This document shows, piece after piece, positions 56,829-64,000 of a stretch of DNA of 64,000 nt (positions are counted from its first letter, which is position 1; every line of letters begins with the position of its first letter). The stretch spans positions 514,001 through 578,000 of the forward strand of contig JAPMOS010000014.1 of the NCBI GenBank assembly GCA_027972325.1. Reading direction: 5' to 3'. A model generated the notes under the pieces. That model made no database searches and was not told where the DNA came from. It worked only from the letters and a program-made list of their open reading frames with translations. Origin of the DNA: Paratrimastix pyriformis (lineage: Eukaryota; Preaxostyla; Paratrimastigidae). The translations under genes were made by a program, and so were the position numbers.

Positions 56829-59800
56829 TCACCCCGGGGCGAGGCCGCAGAAGGGCGGGAGGAGGCCCCCCAGGGCGCCCAAGCGGAAGGCCCAGTGGGC
56901 CGCGGCGACGGCGCACGAGCAGAGGGCCATGGAGCCGGTCACGGTGGCCATCAGCAGCCGGCGGCGGTCGTGGGTCCAGACGGCCATCAGGGCCACCCGG
57001 AAGCGGCGCCCCCAGACCGCGTAGGCGCACCAGTGCAGGGCGTCCTGGGCCAGGAAGGCCAGCCCCATGACGGCCCCCCCGGTGCGCAGCATGCCCAGCG
57101 GGAAGGGCCCCGCGGTGGCGCCCGCCCAGGCCACCCAGGCCCCCACCGCGTACGAGGCCACCGCGTCGCCCAGCGTGTCGGCCATCATCAGGGCCGCCTG
57201 GTGGCGCGGCGACAGCCAGGGGACCCACCTCCCGCCATGCGGGCTGCTGCGGGCCGCGGCCGCGGCGGTGGCGGTGCTGTCGGCCGACGGACCCGCCGGG
57301 AGGGCCGCCTTGCCCCCGCCGCCATCATCGGTCCCGGCCCCGCCCGGGCCTGCGGCCACCATGACGGTGGCTGGGGGGTCCTTCATCTCCATCGGCACGG
57401 CGGGCCCTCGGGAGCGGCGGCAGCGGCAGCAGCGGCGGCAGCAGCGGTGCCCGATGTTCAGGGCAGCCGGCAGCAGGCGGAGGCGCAGCCCCGGGTGGAA
57501 GAGCTGGAGGATGGTCTGCAGTGCGCGCAGGGTGGTGTGGGGCGGGTGCGGATGGGGCGGGTCGCGATGATGGGCGGCTGGGAGGTGACGCCTTGTCACC
57601 CCGGGGGGTGCGCCGCCGCTGGGGGGCAGGAGCGAGGAGGGCCACGGTCAGAGGGCGGGGCGGGCGGACCCACATGAGGTTCTGCATGAGGACCACCAGG
57701 AAGACGAGGCCGTAGTGGGGCGCCTGGCCCGGGGGGGCCCTGAGGAGCCTGACCAGGCTCACCCGCTGGGCCATGGGGAAGCCCACCGCGAAGGGCACCG
57801 CCAGGGCGGGCGGCCAGCTCTCGAGGCCCGAGTAGGAGCAGCTCTGGCCGGCCCGCAGGAGGGCCTGCTCGGCCAGGTAGCGCACCAGGGGCCCCACCAG
57901 GCCCTGCACAAGGGGCGCCGCCAGGGGGCTCGCCCCGGGGCCGCAGGGGGCCGGCGCCCAGAGGTCGGCCAGCGCGGCGCACAGGTAGACCAGCGGCAGG
58001 CAGAGCCCCAGGGCCCCCGTGAACAGGAGCAGCCCCACCTCGCGCAGGCCCACCGCCCAGGCGGCCGCCCGGGCCCGCAGGGAGACCCGCCGCTGGCGGA
58101 GGGCCGCCCCCAGGCCCACCAGACACGAGCAGCCGCAGGCAAGAAGCACCGCGAAGAGGTCCAGGTGGCCCCCCGCGGTGGCCGAGTCCTCGATGGACCC
58201 CGACTGGCGCGGCGCAGTGTGGCCGGATGGGGCGGGAGGGGATTCAAGCCAGGGCCGTGGGTGGGAGGGATGAGGCGGGAGGGGATCCAAGTCAGGGCTG
58301 TCCCCAATAGCACCACCCGCCACCCGCCACCCGCCACCCACCGCCCACCGCCCACCGCCCGCCAAATGCACCAAAGAAACGCCAACCACAATGACGCGGG
58401 GCCAGAGGGAGACGGACGGCCTGCATGGCCGTGTAGATGATCGGGCAGACGAGGGCCCATGCGAAGGGGACCGCGAAGAGCCAGCCCAGCCCCCGGACGG
58501 CCCAGGCGGGGTAGAGCAGGGCCTGCATCAGCAGCGGGAAGTAGCCCACAGCCAGCTGGGCCTCCATCCAAAGGGCCATCTGGCCCCTGGGGGGTCGCCC
58601 GCCCGCCAGCAAGCCGAGTGAGCCCAGGCGAACAGCGACCAGAGCGTGCGGCCCGAACGATGGCGGAGGCAGGGGGCCGGGGCAGGGGCAGGGGGCCGGG
58701 GCCGGGGCAGGGGGCCGGGGCAGGGGCAGGGGGCCGGGGCAGGGCGGACCACTTGAGGACCGAGAGGCGGATGTCGTAGCCGAAGCCGTCCAGCCGGAAG
58801 AAGACCGCCGACCGGGCGGCCAGCAGCAGGCAGCAGGCCGCGCCCCCCACGGCCGCCCAGAAGTGCAGCATCAGGGGCAGCAGCAGCCCCACCGCGCAGG
58901 CCCGCTTGCGGCTGAAGTAGGCCTCCTCGCGCAGCCGGCCCGCGGACCATTCCCAGCCCAGCTGCTCCACCGTGATCCCGGCCCCGGCCCCGGCCCCGGC
59001 CCCGGTGTCCGGCCCCCGCCGCCGGGGCAGCAGGGCCACCACCTCGCGGAGGGGGGCCGCGTACTGGACGCCCAGGGCGCACCCCGACCGGGAGGCCACC
59101 GGGGGCCCCACGGCGTCCCCCGCGGCCAGCTGCCCCGGGGCAGCGGGGCCCCCTCCGGGCGGGCGGGCGGGGGGCGGCCGGTCCCAGGTGGCCAGCCGGT
59201 GGCGGGGGCAGAGCAGCTCCACCCAGGCGGCCAGCCAGGCCCGGGGCCCCCCCTCGAGGGCGGGCAGGGGGTCCAGCTGGGCCGCCGTCCAGCGGTCGGC
59301 CAGGGCCGAGGTCACGAAGGCGGCCTTCTGGAGGGCCATTCGGTGGGTCACCAGCCCGAAGGGACTCTCCTCCTCCGGAACCACGGGGCGCCCCTTGGGG
59401 GCTGCCAGCGGCCCCTCGGCGGCCGGCGGGGGCGCGGGCTGGGCCTGGGCCGGGGCGGGCAGGGCGCCGGGCGGAAGGGCCAGCGAGGGCCCGTGGCTGA
59501 TGACGGGCGTCAGGAGGGCCGCCCCTTTGCCTCGGGGCGAGCGGCCCTTCCGGGCGGCGGCGGCCTCCCGCTGGGCGCGGGCCTCCCCGGGCAGCTCGGT
59601 CGGGGGCGGCCGGCGGCCCTCACGCTGCACCCGGCCAGACGCAGGCCCAAAGGTGAGCCGGGGGGGACCGGCGGGGAGGGGAGGCGAGGGCGGGGCGGGC
59701 TGAGGCCGTCCGGACCGGGTCGGCGGCCCGGAGGCTGCGGTCGAGGGCCCGGTAGAAGCGCAGGTAGTCCGGGTAGTCCTCGGGGAAGTACCCCCTGCCG

Positions 59801-62800
59801 CACCCGCCGCCGCCGCCACCGCCACCCGGCCCCGCCCCGTGGCACCAGACAGTCAGCGGGTGCCCACAAGCGGGGCGACTGGGAGGAGAGAGGCGCGGGG
59901 ACGGGGGGGGGGGGGGGGGGGAGGGAGGGGGGGCATGGGGAGCATGGGGCATGGGCGGGCCTGTAGTAGTCGAGCATGGCCGCGTGGTATGCCCGATGGG
60001 CGTCGATCAGGCCCGGCTCCAGCACCACCCCGGGGCCGCCACGCCTGCCCCCCGGTGCCGCCGCCGGGGAGTCGGCCGGGGCGGGGGGCCCCAGGAGCGC
60101 GTCCAGCTCGGCCTGGGTGAGGTCGGCCGGGGCCGTGGCCGGGGCCAGGAAGGGGTGCCTGTCGGGGCCCACCCGGTTGGTGTGCCGCCCGCCGCAGCAG
60201 AGGAAGCTGAAGGGGGCGCTGACCAGGGCCAGGTCGAACTGCCCGAAGAAGTCCAGGTCGTACGTCAGCCAGGGCGCCCCCGGCCGCGTCTGCAGGGCCA
60301 CCGGCCGCACTGGGGCACGGGGGGCACCGCGTCCCCGGGGGGCGGCGGGGGCATGGAGGTGGGCGAAGACGGGGTGGGGCCGGGGCACCGAGTCCATGGG
60401 CCGGTAGGCGGCGGGGGCCAGGCTGCGGCAGCAGAAGGCCGCCAGCTGGATGACAAGCACAAGCAGCACCAGCGCCGCCACGGCCGCCACCGCGATCGGG
60501 TAAAGGGCTGCGCCCGCCCACGGCACCGCCCGCCCGTCATGGTGAGGGGAGACGAGGGCTGAGGAGGAGGCGTGGCGCCACGGGGCGCGAGTGGGGCTGG
60601 AGGGCGGGTGGGGCGTGGGGCGTGGGGCTGGAGGGCGGGTGGGGCGTGGGGCGTGGGGCTGGAGGGCGGGTGGGGCTGGAGGGCGGGTGGGGCGTGGGGC
60701 GTGGGTGGGGCTAGAGGGCGGACCGCGGTAGAAGTCGCCCGTGGGGTTTGCCGAGAAGACAACCGGGAGGAGGTCCGCCTGGAACATGTGCTCCCAGCAG
60801 GGCACCAGCTGGCCCGCTATCGAGGCCACCCGCCCGAGGGGGGAGCACAGGGGTCAGACCGCGTGGCGAGGGGGGAGATCCACACGGGTCAGACCGCGGG
60901 GCGAGGGGCGAGGGGCAGGAGGCGAGAGGGGCAGGGGCAGGGCGGGCGGTGACCGACCGGTGATGTTGGCGCAGGCGGCGGCTGCGGGGTCCGTCGTGGC
61001 CGCGTAGAAGTAGCGCAGGATGCCCGGCCGGGCGGCGCCCTGGTAGCTGATCCAGCACCGGGTGTAATCGACCCCCAGCCAGGTGGCGTTGGCCAGGCTG
61101 GTGCCCGTCACGAGGCACTCGCCCTCCTCCAGCGGCACCACTGCGGACACGGGGACCACGATGACAGACCCCAGCAGGCCCAGGCCCAGGGTCAGGAGCG
61201 AGCGAGCGAGTCGTGCAGCAGCGCGGATCATCGGGGGGGGGGGGGGGGGGGGGGGGGGGACGGACAGAGGAAGGAGGGCGATGTGACGCCCAGCATGAGG
61301 GCCACCATGGCCAGGGCCACGAAGAGGCCGTGCATCCAGTCCAGGGGCAGCTGCCCCGCCCGGTGGGCCCGGACGGAGCGCATCCGGGGGCCCTGCTGCA
61401 GATCCGGGGCGGCGGGGGGGCCGGCGGCCGGGGTGGGCTTGCCCTCGGCCCTCGGGCCGGCCGCCCGCAGGCGGAGGGCGGGGGGCTCCTGGCGGGGCGG
61501 CACGGAGGGCAGCGGACCGATGGTGCGCCACTCGAGCCGCTCCGCGAACCGGGCCGCGTACAGCAGCACGCCCCACCGCCCACGGGCCGCGGCCTTCCGC
61601 CGGCTGGCGGCCTGGGCGGGGTCCTCTGCCGCGGCAGGTTGGGCCGCCTCGGCCTGAGCCGCGCCCCCGAGGCCGAGGCCCGGCTCCTCAGGGCCGGCCA
61701 GGCCCTGGCCATCGGGCGGGGGACAGGGCCCCACCACAGGGGCCGCCTCAATCAGGCCTCCGCCCCCGCCCCCGCCCCCACCCCCGTCCTTGTCCTCAGG
61801 CCGGCCGCGGGAGCCGCTGAGGAGAACAGCACCGGCCCTGCCTGGACCCGGGGGAGGGGAGGGGGGCGGAGGGGGCTGAACGCCTGGGGGGCGCGGCTCC
61901 TTGGGGGGCAGGGCCGGGTCGGCCTCCCAGCCCAGGGCAGGCGCCGCCGAGGGTCGCCTGGTTGCGGCCGGGGCTGCGGGCCGGCTGGCCGGGGCGGCGG
62001 CGGCGGCGGCGGGGGCGAATGTGCCGGCATCGGCGGGCGGCAGGAGCAGCAGCGCCCGGGGAGGCGAGGGCCCCGGGGCCCCGGGGACGCAGAGCAGGCG
62101 GGGCGGGGAGTGTGCCGCCTGAGGCGGGCGGAGAGGGGTCACCCGCTGCGCGAGGGCCGCAGGGGCCACGGCAGCCGGCGGAGGGGGCGGGAGAGGCGGC
62201 GCGGCCAGCAGGGAGGACGGGACCAGCAGGGAGGACGGGGCCAGCAGGGAGGACGGTGGCGGGAGGGGCGGCACCAACCGGGTTGGAGGGATGGGTGGCT
62301 GGCCCGGCTCCTCGACCTGAGACGGCTCATCGACCACCGCGATGGGCGGCTCCTCGACCATTGACGGCTCCTCGACCACCGCGACGGGCGACTGGCCCGG
62401 ATCCTCGACCAGGATGATGGGCGGCGGGGGCGGCGGGGGTGGGGGCGGCAAGGCGTCCGCGTCATCCCCGATGGCGAGCCACCCCGGCGAAGGGGCTGCA
62501 GGCGGGGCTGCGGGAGGCACTTGGCCCCCGAGGGGCGGGGCGAGGGGCGGGGCAGGCGGGGCAGCGAGGATGGGCTCATCGGCCGAGTCGAGGCCGCCCA
62601 CAGCGAGAGGGGCCGGCGAGAGGGGCGGCGGGGGCAGACTGAGCGAGAAGGAGCCCTCGGCCCCATCCGGCCCGGCGGTGGGCACCTCGAGGGCCTCCTC
62701 AACCCCCCTCCATGCCCCAGGGACGGACTCGCCCGGGGGCGCAGCGGATGGTCTGGGGAATGGCGAGGGCAGGGTCAGGGGGCCCGGCAAGGGCAGGGTC

Positions 62801-64000
62801 AGCACATCCTCAGCAGCCGGGGCAGCAAGCGGGCCGTCGGCAGGCGACGACTCATCGAGCGGGGGTGGCGGGGGCGGGGATGAGGGTGGTGGCGGAGGCG
62901 CCGTGGAATGCCCGGGGGCGGGCGACGGGGCGGGTCCGGGCCGGGGGTCATCTGCCTCCGCCCAAGCCGGAGCAGGGGGGCCTGGGGGCGGCAGGTCGAT
63001 GACCAGGTCCGTTCCATCTCCGGCCATCCCTGCCCCACCCCCGGCCATCCCTGCCCCACCCCCGGCCATCCATGGCGCCGTCGCTGGGCGGCTGGACGGC
63101 GGGGGAGCGAGGGCGGGGGGCGGATGCGGGTTCAATGGCACAGGGGGCAGCGAGGGGACTCCCGGCCGGGCCTCCGGTGGCACGAGCGGCGCGGCGGCCG
63201 GCCAGCCGTCCCAATCCGGGGGGGAGCCACCAGCCTGTGCGCCGGCGCCCCCCAGCGGGATGGAGAGCTGGATGTCATCTGCGGCCATCCCCTCATCCGC
63301 GCCGACGGCGGGGCCGGGTGCCGGGGGGCCGGGCGCCTTGGGCGGGGAGCCGGTGGCCCCGCCGAGGGCAGGTCTGGGGCGGGGGCGGTCCGGGGGCGGT
63401 GGCTGGTGCGGCGGGGCGGCCGCGAGCGTGCCGGGGCCGACGGGGCGGCGGTCCTCCGGGCGAAAGGGGGCGGTGGGTGTTGGGGAAAGCGTGGGCTCGG
63501 GGGGCGAGCCGCTCGGCATGAGGACAGGCGAGCGGGGCGTGGCTGTCCCCGAGCTGCCCCAGGCGGAGGCGATCCCTGACGAGGCGGTGGAGGGGGATCC
63601 CGAGGGGCTGGCCGAGCCGCCGGCGGGTGGGGCGGACGGGGACGACTCTGACGACCCTGACGAGGGGGAGGGGGAGGAGGAGCGGGGCGACGAGACCTCG
63701 GGCAGCCGCCGGGGCCTCGCCGGGACCGGGGAGCGGTGGTGGTGGTGGCGCCGATGGGAGAGGGGGATGGTCAGGGGTGACGATCCGTCGCTCGAGTGGG
63801 CGCGCAGACGGCCGGGGGGCGGCGCGGCCCCACCACCCGGGGGCGAGGACGGGCTGGTGCGGCGGCGGCGGCGGTGTGGGGCTTCCGGGGCCCTGGCTGG
63901 GGGTGCTAACTGGGCCGGAACGTGGAAGGGGTTGGGGGACCCGGGTGGGCTGCCGAGCGACGAGTCCGGGGGGGTGGAGGGCAGCACGGCGGCGGTCTGG
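56829..64000 (-). CDS. Large unidentified Pro-rich multi-pass membrane protein, 5' end beyond the window
   Basis: I do not recognise the family. From the right edge down to about 61700 the frame is continuous and extremely Pro/Ala/Gly/Ser-rich, with no stop and no clear start in the window. It reaches RWGVLLYAARFAERLEWRTI and a membrane segment, MHGLFVALAMVALMLGVTSP (near 61310). Then come a lumenal-looking Cys-containing domain (EGECLVTGTSLANATWLG, RCWISYQGAARPGILRYFY), a second segment (AVAALVLLVLVIQLAAFCC, near 60480), a soluble part with FFGQFDLALVSAPFSFLCCG and YFPEDYPDYLRFYRALDRSL, and a C-terminal cluster of several hydrophobic helices between 58920 and 56850. Those include AVGLLLPLMLHFWAAVGGAA, EVGLLLFTGALGLCLPLVYL and LMATVTGSMALCSCAVAAAH. 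The end is TGA at 56829. Tandem genes cannot be fully excluded, but I see no intergenic-type sequence inside. Introns carry poly-C tracts on the sense strand. Confidence 0.5.
61228..61260. repeat. Poly-G run (sense poly-C) in an intron
   Basis: More than 25 G in a row on the plus strand. The enclosing gene is on the minus strand, so the transcript carries poly-C just upstream of the acceptor, where a polypyrimidine tract is expected. Confidence 0.85.

Overview
This is a eukaryotic nuclear window: intron-rich, very GC-rich and gene-dense. It holds about twenty protein-coding genes on both strands and no rRNA, tRNA, CRISPR or retroelement that I can recognise. Coding sequence is strongly GC-biased, while the short gaps between genes are richer in A and T. 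Introns are mostly about 40-130 bp. Their 5' splice sites favour GTCTG, GTCCG or GTCGG rather than GTAAGT, and their 3' sites are (C/T)AG. The gene set (V-ATPase subunit d, LSM4, FCF1, SUMO, DRG1, CLPTM1, SMPD4, an ATG1/ULK kinase, PLBD) is that of a heterotrophic protist. A free-living metamonad of the Paratrimastix type is my best guess from base composition and intron style, but nothing in the window proves the lineage.

Layout, left to right. 1-1985 (-): 5' part of a TRANK1-like helicase interrupted by a coding 21-bp minisatellite. 2098-5019 (+): CLPTM1. 5536-7144 (-): V-ATPase subunit d. 7469-8158 (-): LSM4. 8377-21528 (-): one very large unidentified gene for a multi-pass membrane protein with a coiled coil and C2-like segments, its introns packed with simple repeats. 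21608-23509 (+): RING/TRAF-zinc-finger/TLDc protein. 23690-28135 (-): SMPD4 (neutral sphingomyelinase 3). 28416-29282 (+): FCF1. 29555-30861 (-): MDR dehydrogenase. 30998-35201 (+): ATG1/ULK kinase. 35447-36640 (-): ribokinase. 36970-40043 (-): phospholipase B-like protein with a C-terminal membrane anchor. 40105-41282 (+): unidentified two-TM protein. 41608-44123 (-): GH1 beta-glucosidase. 44169-46833 (+): F-box/LRR-like protein. 46837-47235: a near-perfect 153-bp inverted-repeat element, probably a MITE. 47490-48926 (+): ADP-ribosylglycohydrolase. 49289-51249 (-): second F-box/LRR protein. 51376-52511 (+): metallophosphoesterase. 52620-53413 (+): unidentified. 53507-53995 (-): SUMO. 54025-55906 (+): DRG1. 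56829-64000 (-): large unidentified Pro-rich multi-pass membrane protein running off the window.

The genes do not form one pathway. Several do concern endomembranes and lysosomes (V-ATPase d, PLBD, GH1 glucosidase, ATG1, SMPD4, CLPTM1), and others are core RNA or translation factors (LSM4, FCF1, DRG1). The most notable signals are the splice-donor consensus, introns that split or abut start codons (SUMO, LSM4, FCF1, ADP-ribosylglycohydrolase), long poly-C tracts on the sense strand of introns, the inverted-repeat element, and the membrane-anchored PLBD with a tyrosine sorting motif. All gene spans are unspliced; exon limits were read by eye from frame and homology and are approximate except where given exactly.
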